Shown: piece after piece, positions 49,897 through 62,900 of the stretch
Layout of the letters: every line of letters starts with the position of its first letter
Position numbering within the stretch: the stretch's first letter is position 1
Source of the DNA: Hybos culiciformis
Taxonomy: Eukaryota; Arthropoda; Insecta; Diptera; Hybotidae
DNA: 64,000 nt
Direction of reading: 5' to 3'
Assembly: GCA_964007475.1 (NCBI GenBank)
Contig: OZ023273.1
Span: 64,490,108-64,554,107 of the forward strand
Notes under the pieces: generated by a model
The model's database searches: none
Seen by the model: the letters and a program-made list of their open reading frames with translations, nothing else
What the model was told of the DNA's origin: nothing
Translations under genes and position numbers: made by a program

Positions 49897-52800
49897 ATGG
49901 ATCTTCATATCTTCCTAATATTCCTACTACTAGCAATAAAGTTAGAAAAATTCGCTATAGCCGAATATCAGTAAGTACTTAACTAAATAATTAAATATTT
50001 TATTAGTTAATTAAAAATATTTTATTATATAATGACCTATAAGGCTTCCGAAGCAACTAATGTGGAAAAGAAAACTAACTAAAATTTCCAAAGGAATTAA
50101 AATTTATTGTAAAAAGCCAAATTTTTTTAAAATTTATTCATTTTTTGACCTGTTTATTTTATCTTTTACATTTTCAATTTTCTATTTTATTTCATAATAA
50201 TAATATAGACTTTTTTAACGTCCCATAGGACAGTGACGGCCCTTAATTACTAGACTCTAATAGATTTACTTAATAAAAGTATATTACATCAATCTTGACT
50301 ATATATTTAAAAAAAAAACAATATCTTAATAAACGAAATGTATCTCGGTAAATAGTTGTATATGTATATTTAAATTCGTACATATAATAATTTAAACTCC
50401 TTATCCATTACATTAAAATTAAATTACTTATTTTTAAAATAAAAAGTTTTCAAACTAACTTTATTTCTTAATGCCGTAAATATTTTTGTTTCTTAATGCC
50501 TCACATATTTTTTTAAAGACAAAGCTTAGCGTTCACTGATATTTTACCGGAAGATGTGAAGCGTTATGATAAAATGCGACCACCAAAAAAAGATGGTCAA
50601 GCAACTAGAGTATTTTTTCATGTTACAGTAATGGGATTAGATTCAATAGATGAAACTTCTATGACATATGCTGCTGATATATTTTTTGCTCAAACGTGGA
50701 AAGATCATCGTTTAAGATTGCCAGAAAATATGACAGCTGAATACAGGTTGTTAGAAGTCGATTGGTTAAAGCAAATGTGGAGACCAGATTCATTTTTCAA
50801 AAATGCTAAAGCAGTAATATTCCAAACAATGACAATACCAAATCATTATCTTTGGTTATATAAAGATAAAACAATTTTATATATGGTTAAATTAACATTA
50901 AAATTATCTTGTGTTATGAATTTTGCAATTTATCCGCATGATACACAGGAGTGTAAGCTACAAATGGAAAGTCGTAAGTATAACATGTATTATTTAAATT
51001 TAAATTTTTAATGTTCGATGTTTTAAATCAGGTAATTAAATTTTAAAATTTTTCAAAACAACTTAAACTTATTAATTATTATTAAAATATTTATAATTTA
51101 TTATTTACTAGTTTTATCTTATTCAATATTGTAATAGTTTAAGAATTAATTAAATATTTCTTAAACATAAAAATTCCTAGGAGAATTGCGTTATAGCAAG
51201 TGAAACAATTTTATTGTCTTAAACGTGATATTGCTCCAGTTTGAGACATCAAAAAATTCAATTAGTTATTAACATTATATTAATTTATTTATATTTTGAG
51301 AAAATTTAATTTACTTTAGATTATTTCGTTGAGTACTTATTTCCATTTTTTTGTTGTTGTTGTGAATAGGAAATCTTCCAAATATGCAACAAAATAACTT
51401 CTTTTAGCAGAAATCACAGAATAGTTAAAATATTATTAAACAAATAAATAACACTTTTTGAACACTTTTCTGTAAAAATTCTGAATTCTGTAAAAATTCT
51501 CAATAGAACTAGATATTGTAAACATCTAGGTAAGGTACCTATAATTCCAGCCATTTCAATTTTTTGATTTTTTTTTCTATAATTAAATAAGTACCGATTG
51601 ACTTTAATGTGTTATTTCACAGTATTATTATGATAAATTTGATGCATGTTTATGATGTAGAATGTATACATTACATAATATTTCTTATTGATTAAGTATT
51701 TTGTATTTAATTTTAAACATAATTTATAACTATGTATATAAAACAAATTTCCTTTTTGTGTACACTATATATTATGTACAATAAGTAGACAATAATTAAA
51801 ACAAATTTTACCACTGCGTGATTAACTGTTTTAAACGAGGATATATGATGCAAAATGGATATGGTTATGAAATCCTTTTAATTGGAGACCATTAAAAAAA
51901 TGGTAGAAACTAATTATATTGTCTAAATTTAAATTAAAGTCGACAGCACACGAAATGACTTCTGAGACTGGTGGTTGGTGAGTGAGATTTGCGGTGACAG
52001 CCTAATCATGTGGTTAATGTACACATTTACCGGCAAATATATAATTATTAAAAGTAAAAAACGACAATAAACACTATATTAATAAATTTAGAAGTTTAAA
52101 ACGAAATTTTATGATACACTATTGATATTTTATGTATAAATGTTATGTATAACTTTTTTATAATATATTTATATATTAATTTTTAAAATTTTAATTGAAA
52201 TAATTTTCTTTAGCAGCGATTTAAGCTAACCAAAACGCAACCGAATTTGGTGCGCGCTAATTTTACGTATTTTTTTTTTAATTAATTCAATTTTTAATGT
52301 GTTAAAACTTATTTTCTGTAATTATAATTATTTTCTACTTTCTTTTTATAATTTTTTTTTCACATTTTCACATTTATTGGTATTAATCTGAATAACTTGA
52401 ATGCATTATAATAAAAATCTTAGGATACAAAAACGAAGTGATTCAGTTATTCCACCAGTACAATTACTTTTTATATCTTATACTTGTAAATATTATTCGA
52501 ACTTATCAACAAAAAAAAATCATTTATATTTTCAACCTGTGAACTTGAAAAGATTTAGGATACTTTTTATTTCATATTTTTAAAAAGATTAATATCCAAA
52601 ATAAGCTTTCACATATGGCACTCAATAATAGCTAGTTACATTAACATTATATTTAAAAGATTAAAGTTTAATTATTAAAAGTTTTACATGAAATTTTGAA
52701 TTAATTAGAATGTAAGATACAAATCCAAATCGAATTCCCAAAAAAAATTAAAAGTCTGTAACTAATGAGTTCTGATTCAATAACTAATGACTCAATAATG

Positions 52801-55137
52801 GACTACAAAGGGAAAATTAAAACAATCTAATTGAGATATTATTTTACACTTTCACTCTAACTATGCATATTGAAAAATATGATATAAAGTTTATATAATA
52901 ATAATATTATTTTGAATTTTTAACTTTAAAAAATCTAAAATTTTTTTTGCTAATGCTTCTTAATGTTTGGATGTTTTCTTGTTCTTTAGTAATTTTTTTT
53001 ATAATAATTATGAACAAGACTACTAAATTCTATTGGCAAATACCTATAATACATATTGTTGAATTTCGCGACATTAGAAGAATCAACTGTTATATGTACA
53101 TATTCCATGCGTTTGCTAAATAATATGTATTTATTCTGAAAAGATAAGCCACTAAACTAACTTACTAGATCTAAAACTTCGTAGAATTTGCCAATAGAAT
53201 TTACCAAATTAAAAATAAATTACGTGTTACAAACATTTTTTAAAAATTTAATTCTAAATGCCTGACAGTTTTATTTAAATAAAATTTTATCTTAATATTT
53301 AATTAAAAATAATTTAATCAACAATTTATTGAAAAAAGCATAAAGAAAAATTAATTTTTACACTTAAAAAAAAAAAACTCTAGAAAATTATTTCTTTGCT
53401 TCCTATAATTTTTATAGTGTCTCACACTACGGATGATATGATATTTCAATGGGACCCCGAAGTCCCGCTTGTTGTGGATGAAAGTATTGAATTACCTCAA
53501 TTAGCATTAACTAAAAATTATACAGCTGATTGTACCCAAATTTATTCAACGGGTAATTTTACTTGTTTGGAAGTAATATTCGTCTTAAAACGTCGTTTAG
53601 TTTATTATTTTTTAAATACGTATATTCCTACTTGTATGATTGTTATAATGTCATGGGTATCGTTTTGGATAAAACCTGAAGCGGCACCAGCTCGTGTTAC
53701 TTTAGGTGTTACTTCGCTGCTTACTTTAAGTACACAACATGCTAAATCGCAGGCATCATTGCCTCCTGTATCGTATTTGAAAGCAGTAGATGCTTTTATG
53801 TCTGTATGCACAGTTTTCGTCTTCATGGCCTTAATGGAATATTGTCTAATCAATATGGTATTGGGAACTCAAATTCCAAAACCAGTTATGCCTCCAAAGC
53901 CACCAGAAGCAAAACAAGATGAGAAAAAAGAGCCAGATCCACCAACAAAATTGGAAAAAATTGAAAAGATTGAAAAAATATTCGATGAATTACAAGCTGG
54001 AAATCGGAAGGTAAACTTTAATATAAATTCATAAAATATTTTTGTTTTTCTCTCCGATAATAGGGTCTTTTATTTCATTGTTGACCCTAAATTGAGAGCA
54101 TGGTAAGTTGATTAAATTAGTTTTATGTTAAAAAAAATTAAAATTATTTTGTTATTTATTATTGTTTAATCATCCCACTTACCATGCTTTAAAAAATATA
54201 TCGGATAGTTTTATGGTATTTTTATTGTTATTTTTATAGAAAGTTTTTAAGGATCTTAAAGTGATTGTAATACGGTGTAGACTGTAGATACTAAATAATT
54301 AAATAATTGAATCATATAAACAAATATATACAAACTAATATAAACTAATATGTTATATAATATTATATATATTATATTATAATATATAGACAGTATATAA
54401 ACTAATATATTATTTAATAAATTAGAATTTTTATATTCAAATAAATAATGATCCTTAAAAACATTCTATATATTTTATTAAACAAAATTTAATTTTTTGT
54501 AATTAATACATAATTGTTTTGAATTTCTTTTTCTCTTTCTATCTTCTATGTAAATATTTTGTTCATCCTTTCCGCTTATTTTTCGTTCGTACGCACACAT
54601 GCACAAATACACCAAATTGATACAAAAAAATCAAAACACATAATATTACATATAAACTATTGAAAACATGTACCTACATAAATAGAAATATGTATTTGAA
54701 AAACAGGTTTTCTTCAATTTTGTATATTACTCAAATTTAGCAATTATAACAAAAACTATATTAATTTTCTTTTTCTTTTTCTGTTTAATCGTATCCTATA
54801 ATAGAAATCAGCTGGAGCGATGAGTTTAAATACAAGAGGACGTGGAAGTGCAACAAGCACAACAGGAACGGCTAATAATCGGCATTCTCCGTTAAGAATG
54901 GATGGAGACGGTCCCTGGATACCAAGACAAGAAAGTCGAATAATTTTAACTCCAACAATAGCGCCTCCTCCACCACCACCAAAACCAGAAAAACCACCTG
55001 AACTACCAAAACTTACACCAGCACAGCAAAAATTAAAAAATGCTATTAATATTGATAGATTTTCAAGAGTATTTTTTCCATTTTCATTTGCAATGTTAAA
55101 TTTAACATACTGGATAATCTTTTGGGAATATCTCTAA
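49897..55137 (+). CDS. Cys-loop ligand-gated chloride channel, CG12344-like (glycine-receptor group), complete
   Basis: This is a pentameric anion channel subunit of the plasma membrane; the ligand is not deducible. Four exons: 49897-49970, 50519-50973, 53418-54010 and 54805-55137. The total is 1455 nt or 484 aa. A signal peptide lies in exon 1. The extracellular domain contains DILPEDVKRYDKMRPP, WRPDSFFKNAK and the Cys-loop C156-(13)-C170. The second Cys pair typical of GlyR/GluCl-like subunits is in DCTQIYSTGNFTC. TM2 has the anion-selective PAR (PEAAPARVTLGVTSLLTLST). TM3, a Pro/Lys-rich intracellular loop (with DGPWIPRQESRIILTPTIA and PPPPPPKPEKPPELPK) and TM4 near the C-terminus follow. 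It closely resembles the fly CG12344 protein as I remember it, including EKIEKIEKIFDE. Intron 3 contains a candidate alternative exon (54064-54102). AATAAA lies at 55338-55343. Confidence 0.92.
51965..51995 (+). repeat. Dispersed relative of the GC-rich hairpin arm at 8.7 kb
   Basis: GACTGGTGGTTGGTGAGTGA followed by GATTTGCGG matches the arm-plus-loop region at about 8734-8762 with two visible differences. Only one arm is present. It lies in intron 2 of the chloride-channel gene. Confidence 0.7.
54064..54102 (+). other. Candidate alternative (poison) exon in the chloride-channel gene
   Basis: This 39-nt segment has a pyrimidine-rich acceptor (CTCTCCGATAATAG) and a strong donor (CATG|GTAAGT). 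Spliced after exon 3 in phase 0, it would read GLLFHC and then TGA, ending the protein before TM4. Both splice sites lie in short inverted repeats: TAGGGTC 54061-54067 with GACCCTA 54083-54089, and AGCATGGTAAGT 54097-54108 with ACTTACCATGCT 54177-54188. It is inferred from sequence only and may not be used. Confidence 0.35.
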
Positions 55138-55343
55138 AAAGAATATTTTACCGATTATAGTACCTGTTCTGCACACATGTTATAGCATATTTGTACCTGT
55201 ATGATCTACACAACTTTGATATGATCATGCTACCAAGAAAGAAAACATATTTTTAAAATTAATTTATATGGTTAAAAAAAATTAGAAATTTCGATTTTTA
55301 ATAGATAGTTGATGTTATTTTTTCATATTTTTAAGTAAATAAA

Positions 55344-58300
55344 TTTAATACACATAGATTTTATTAATAAGAACTATTCAGTTTAAAAAGATAATACCGT
55401 GAAATCAAGAAAAATTTGACATATTTTTTAACTTTAGCTATGTGTACTTATCTCACTTAACATGACGGAAACTCGAAAAACCAAAATTCTTTTAAATACA
55501 AATTAAAATAACCACTTGGTTTAATTATTCTGACAGTATTTTTAAAGATTAGTCGGAAGTTCCCTATAATGTATATTTTTATGGTAGAAATTTTTATGGT
55601 AGAACTTAAATTTAGAAATATAATTTTACATATTATGTTGTATTTGTATTGGAAATAATTTGTTTTAATTTTTGTTGTGAAGAAAAGGTTTTTTTTTCAG
55701 TTAAAGATTCAAATATTTTTCCAACATATTTTGCATTTATGTTATGTTTAAACTTCAATTACGATTAGAATATATCTATTACAACAGATGTTAGTGAAAT
55801 TTTACAAATGTTCAACGCTATTAAATATTTCTTTTTTCTTCTTTTAAAATTTTAATATTTTTTATGAATATAACTTAGTTATGACTATACATACCTACAT
55901 GTATAATTAATATGAAATAAGTGTTAAAAATGTCAAATGTGTTAATGATGAAAGTAAGATAAGTACAGCGCTAAGAGATTGAACTTAATTATACTTATTT
56001 TTTTTAAATAATGATGTTTAAGTCTTGCTAAATAAGTTACGGAGAACAAAAAATAGCAGCATTATAGGATTAGTTTGTAGATAAAGAACATTTATAATAA
56101 AGATATAAAGTATTTATAATTTATAAAATGGCAAGTTATAACGGGTATAGCTTAACCTTTACATAATGTGCTACTTGTTTTTGTATAATTTGTATCCAGC
56201 ATCCAAATTTATGTACAAATCAAATTGTGGTTTAATGTTTAATTGTAAAGTGTGAAAAACTTTTATTATATTTTTTTATTTTTTTATATATTACATATTT
56301 TTTGATTTGTATTTCCACATCTTGGAATAAAATTTGTTGTTTCACATAAGTATCCGTTTTTTCAATATTGATTTGAGTTAAAAACGGGCTCGGATAAAAT
56401 TAATTTATAATTTTATAAAAATGATTTATAATTTTATATCCTTGGATAAATACCTATATTGAATTTTATTTTTTTTTGAATTTCTTCATATTTAGTTTTC
56501 CATCAACATTTTTTTTATTTCTGTCTGTTCGGTTTGTCGATTCGTCAGCTCGTCTGTACGTCCACCACTATAATTATTATTTCTTCAATTTATAACTGAA
56601 AAGCAATTTTTGATTGTTTTAATCCCAAAAAACGATCAATGTTTGGTTAGTTTCATCTCCGAACTTAGAAGATCCACATCCAACGATATAAATTATTTTC
56701 AAATAAAATTTTTATATTTTTAAAGTTTTTTACCTCGATTATTAGCCCCAATTTAAGGATTCGAACTGGGAGTTGAAAATGGATTTCGATCTAAATTATT
56801 ACATAATGTCCAAAAAAAAATGTCTATCCCCGATTGTTTGAATCAAGTTCGAAAGTGCTATAAATTAAAAAGTGGCAAACGGAATCCGTTCTTAATTTAC
56901 TTTTTAGATTTTTTTTCTACAAACTTATTTATGCTCACCACAATCAAGCAAACATTTTTCTATAATTAAATTATTATTAAGTAGCATATTTACTAAAATA
57001 AAACACGATTAAAAACTAGTTATGCAAAAATGTAACTAGGTAGCTAGTAGCTATTTCTGTAAAAATAATATAAGTATTAATGCTGCTTTTACGTGAGCGA
57101 GTTATATAATTATTAATAAAATTTCAAAATTCACTATGTTAAAAAATTATGTAAAAAATTCAATAAAATAAATAAAAATATTTAAAATAAACAAAAATGT
57201 TATTTTTTATTTCAAATTTTCAATTACGAACAATATTAACAATATAAAAAAGGTTTGTGTAAAAAACTACATTCCTCTAGTATTAATATATTAACAAAAA
57301 ATTTGCTGAATTTTGTAACCACCCCTAAGAACATAAAATTTTTTAAGTTCAGATCATTTACCAGGGAGATTACAGAGATCATTTTTTTTCTAGAATTGTC
57401 TCGTAATTAGATAAAATATTGTTAAGCTATTTAGATTTTAGATCAATGTTGTTACAAAAATAAGTTTATCTTAAATCCTTAAATGTCATTGAATGTTCGT
57501 TATCACGTACTAAATGCAAGTATCCTATTACTGCTAGTTATTCAATTAAATTTTCTATTATTCAAAAATATATCATAATTAAAGATTTAGGGCTTATTTA
57601 TTGTTTTAAATTATTGTTTGTCATCATCGTATGCTTGAAGATCTTTGAATTTTTCTACCAGTATACTTGGAGGTTAAGCAATTCAGTAGCAGTTAAAAGT
57701 TGTTTACTTGCATTTTACTTACTGACGAATAGGATTAATTGTCCTGATTTGTTAATGCTCATATATTATACAGATCAAGAAATAATTTCCTGTAGTACGA
57801 AATTCCATCGCCTATCTTAGACCAGACTAAAGGAACAAAAAACAATAATTAAATTTAAGAAGAGTTATTTATCTTCAAATGTGGTAAACTATTTTAAAAA
57901 AAAATATTTAATTTTTATTTAGATATGAATTTGTCTCCAAAATAAAATGTACCATCATTTATACCAAAAAGTTAACAAAATTATCAGATTCAAATTTTGC
58001 ACGTCATTGTTTAATTAAACACTCAATTTTGGCTCTAGAAATAGCCAATCTCTTAATAGCTACTTAAACAAAAAATATTGAAATCCGTTTTAAATGGAAT
58101 GGAAATTAACTGGTATGGTGTAAAAATAATGACATTACAACCGGGTTTAATGGAGTTACGCTAAATTGTAACTTAGTTTACAAATTAATAGAAGCTAAAT
58201 TCCCTACTTAAGTTTTGCAATAATTCCACTTTCGCTGAAGATACCTCATTATAAAACTTTTATAACACTCTTTAATTGTTATATTAAGTGGAAAATCGAT

Positions 58301-59932
58301 GTAAATTTTGGGGAAAACAAGTGCAACGAACTTCATTCACAGCTTAAAGATGGATATATTTTTAAATATTTTTCAGCAGAATAGTATTTTTAGTAAAAAT
58401 CAAAAGCAACAAAGTAACTACGAGTATTTCATTAGATATACCTACCTATTAATATATAATTGTACAGGAGGGATTAGTAAAATTATAAAAATGTCTCTGT
58501 ATTATGGATAGTTTTACATTCAAAAGGTAATATTATTAATAAGGTTTATTTTTTTAAACATAATGATATACCTAATGCCTAAAGGAATTTAAATGTATTA
58601 TAAATTTCATTTTTGATTTTTTGTTTATAATATTTATAAGAAAATATATTCAAAAACAAAAATCAGGCTTATTGTCTTCTTATTTCTCTAAAACAAATAT
58701 ACTTTTATTTTTATAACGAGAACGTATTACTTTCTCGAAAACTACAAAATTCTTTTAAAGTACTCTAATCCCAAGTTTGCAACAAAATTTACTTTAGTTT
58801 TATTTATTGTTATAATGTTTATTCATGTTGGTTGTTCGGTTTTCTTATTCATGCTTTTGAATGTATCATATAACTTTTTTAGAGCTAACTGTATGTAACT
58901 TAATTTAGTTAGAGCTCAGCCTACATAAACTTTTTTGTTGAAAATAATTTTTTTCATTAGGTTTGTTTTATTGAAAGTATAAAAAAAAATTATGTAATTA
59001 GATAAGTATACATAGAGTAATGGTTTTTAAGGAGAAACTTCACTTATCATTAACCACGTGCGATTTCGTATGATAACATTGAACAGATTTAGGATTTTTT
59101 TTTTTTTTTTTCATTTTCCTTTTATATACATAATATATACTTAAATGAATTATGAACCATATGTTTACTTTCAAAAATTATTTTTATTTTATTTATATAA
59201 AATTCGTAAGATAATGTATTTTTATTGTCATTATATCCCATGTAAACAATTTCTGCCGCGCATGGATATTGCATAATTACGATAAAATATAAAATAAATT
59301 TTATCGATTTTCATTTTATGTTCAGATAAATATTTTCTTATCTGTCGAAAAAGTATAAAAAAAATCAGAAATAATTTTTTTAAACATACGGACAAGATTT
59401 ATTTTTGTTCTTTTTTTTTTTGCAAATTATTTAAAAAAAAATAAAAATTATTGAATCGGTCTAAATTAAAAATATTTATGAAGCCTTTTTTCTAAGAAAA
59501 CGCACAAAGTTAAAAATATATATAAAAAATTAGAAAAAAAAAATTGTAGAAAAATCTTCCTAATTAGTATCTCTTTATTTTGGTTTAAGGACTTTTAAAA
59601 AGGGGTTTCCTTTTTGTTTAAGTTTTTTTTTTATTTAGATAAGAATTGCATACATTTTTTTTTTTTTTTAATAACTCTTCATGTATGAAAAGGGAATTCT
59701 AACAATTATTTGGTTCGTTTATTTTATAGAACTATTAAATAAAAACAAAAACTAATATCATATATATATTTTTTATTTTTACAATTTTCTATTTTGTTTA
59801 AACAAAAAAAAAAACAATGAAAATTTTCCTTCAAAATGTATGTAATTTATCAATTAGAATTTTTCATTTACTATTTTTAGAATTTCCATAGATAAAGTGA
59901 AAAAAAGAAGAAAAAAAAGATAATACAGAAAA
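55344..59932. other. Intergenic, AT-rich; nothing recognised
   Basis: This 4.6-kb spacer between the chloride channel and the FAM234-like gene includes long poly-T and poly-A runs near 59090-59110 and 59650-59670. Frames at 57614-57820 and 58308-58511 have no domain features. Confidence 0.4.
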
Positions 59933-62900
59933 ATGATTAAAATGCGACCTTATGTACCATCAAATCGAATAGCGATTCGAGCTGATAGTATTGATGAAGA
60001 AATTAGTGATGAGATTGAAGATGATGTTTTTATTCGGGATGGAAAATCTACAAAAGTAATTATTTTACTTTTTCTTCATTCATTCATTCAATAATTGAAT
60101 ATTTAAGATAAGTGTACTGTTATATTAGAAGAACAGAATTTTAAAGCATTTCAGATTTTTTTTTGTAAGTACCTTTAATTAAAAAACGACAATTTTAACA
60201 GACAAATATGTTAAGTTTTATTATTTATTCAGTCATTTCATGTTTCCATTTACATTGACATCATCATCAGAAATAATTTAATTTTAATACTGATGAGTGA
60301 TGATGATGAACTTTTCTGAAATTTAAAATGTTTCTTGTTAATTTTTTAAAACCTACTTTAATAGTTTTCCATGAGCAATAGGGCTGAATTTTCATAAAAT
60401 ATCCATATTATTCAAATTATTCGTATTAAAAGAATGTTACCATCATTAAAATATAACTTAACAATATAAGACTAAAAACTAACTTTTTTTTACAGATGTC
60501 AGAGGAAAATGGACTTAAAAGACCATTAATGCCACCAAGAAATCGTAATAAAATGCAAAATGGTAAATTAAAAACAGTAGTACCAATAATGAAGAAAAAT
60601 CGGCGTAAATGTTGGAAATGTTGTGAACCATTTTGCTATGGTCTGGCTGCGGTCACAATTTTGATAATTTTAATATTCTTAGCAGCTGTGCTCTTAACGT
60701 TATTTCCAATTCCATTACAAAAATTAAAAATTTGGCTGAAAAAAGAGCCACAGCTTAAATATAGTGCTATGGAAAATTTAGCCAATAATGTAGAATTTGT
60801 ACCTTGTACTCAAATCACTGTACAAAGAGTTTGGAGTACTAGAATCCCTAGGATGAATAGCGAAAGCCCGGTTAGAAAAGTTGATTTAAATGGGGACGGT
60901 ATTGAGGATATTGTTTTCGGTTATGGAATAGGTAAGAGATTTCATAAATTAATTCTTTTACTGAAGAAAATTATAATTATTTTTTTTAAGATGACAGTAT
61001 TCAATATGAAGGCATTGAATTACCAAAATGCTTATCACCCAAACAGGATGAAGAAATATCTTGCGAAGGAGGAGTAATAGCATTAAATGGAAAGAATGGT
61101 GATATAATTTGGCAAAGATGGACCCCAGCAAATATATTTTCAATATTATGTAACATTGATATAGATCAAGACAACTATAAAGATTGCATAGCTGGTGGAA
61201 GGAGTGGGGTAATTGGTTTTTGAATAACATAATATCCTGAGCATTTAAAATTGTGAATATTTTTCAGGTAATAGCTGCTATAAATGGTCGAAATGGAAAT
61301 ATAATTTGGAGCCTTAAAGAAATGGATCCAGAGACAAATTCGCCTATAATTATTGACCTTTACACAATAAATGCAATTCGAGATCTCGACAACGATGGAT
61401 GTCCAGAAATTTTAGCTGTTCATTTAGAAGAGCGAAAATCTTCACAGGCTAGTCACATAAAATTGATTTCTGGAAGAACCGGTAAAATAATTAGAAGTCT
61501 TCCAACGCCATTTAGAGAAGAAGTATTTGTGCCAATGCAATTAATTACTAAACAAGATGGAACCGAAGAAATATTAATTTTAAGTGGAGGCCAAAATAGT
61601 GCAGGTGGTATTTATACCTTAAGATTGCATACACTCATGGAATATCGTAGTGAGAAAGCGTTTAATTCCGTTTTTAAAACTCAGTATTCGGGTTTTATGT
61701 CACCTGCGGTGCTGGTGAGTAAAAAAAAATAGTAAATAAAATAATAAATAATTGTTGGAAGTGTCTCATTTTAGGTTGATATAACTGGAGATTTAGTTGA
61801 CGATATTATAGTTACATCATTCAACGGTACAGTTTACGCTTTTAATGGGAAAAACTATTCCCAACTTTGGAATTATACTTTTCCGGGAAGCGAAAGTGTT
61901 AGCAGTATTGTACCAGGACATTTCAATCACGACAATATAACCGATTTTATGGTTAAATATAATACCGGACCTGGATTTCCAGTCTACTATTATTCACAAA
62001 CAACTATTTTAAATGGCATTGACGGAAAGCCGCTTATGAACTCAATGATGATTGATTCAGGTGGCCCAAACAGTTTACTTGGTGGTGTTTCGATTTCTCA
62101 GTCATTTGGAGGCGATTTTTTCTTACACTGGCAAGTCCAATGTCGAGATAAATATGAAGCAAAAGAGCCATACGAATTTGTACCAGGTAATAAAATAGAT
62201 AATTTTTATTATTATCATATGATGTTGAGAAAACTTAGTCAGTCAAGAGGCAGCTTAGACAAATATTATGTTTTTCGCATAAAAGTTTGCTAAAACAAAA
62301 ACATTAAGCATTAACTTAACTTCAGTACATGCATACTTAAAAATAAAATCTATTGTCAACTATACATATTTTATACAAATTTAAATAATTTTTTTTTTTC
62401 AGATAGTGATATCATTCTACAAGCGAGAGCCGACACTTGTGTGGTTCGATATAATACATCAACTGTGTTGAAACTGTACGTATTATACAAATTTGTTCCT
62501 TTAATTCAAAATTTTTAGATTAACATTTGTTGAACTTTCAGTTACGCTATTGCCAGGCATGTAGAACCACCAGGTGCTGTAATATTTAGTTCAGGTTAGC
62601 AAAATATATATCAAATAACATTAGTTCATAAGTTCCCATATTTAATATTGCCATTACTTTATTAATTTCTTAAAGACTAAATAAAAATCCTCATAATGTT
62701 TAGCCAGATTATATATTCTGTTATATTTTTCAAAAGCTCCGTATTTGTATATTATTATAATATATTATAGTAGCTGTCCTGGCAAACCTTGTTTCACCAC
62801 AAAAATATTTATCTATTTTTCTTTTTTCTTTATTAATATTTTAAAATCTAGATGTTAATAAAATAATGTCATTAAGTTAATTTATAATTTTCGGAATTTT

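Noticed and set aside
57614..57820. 68-codon frame between the chloride channel and FAM234-like genes
   Set aside because: It has no domain, no good start context and no splice partners.
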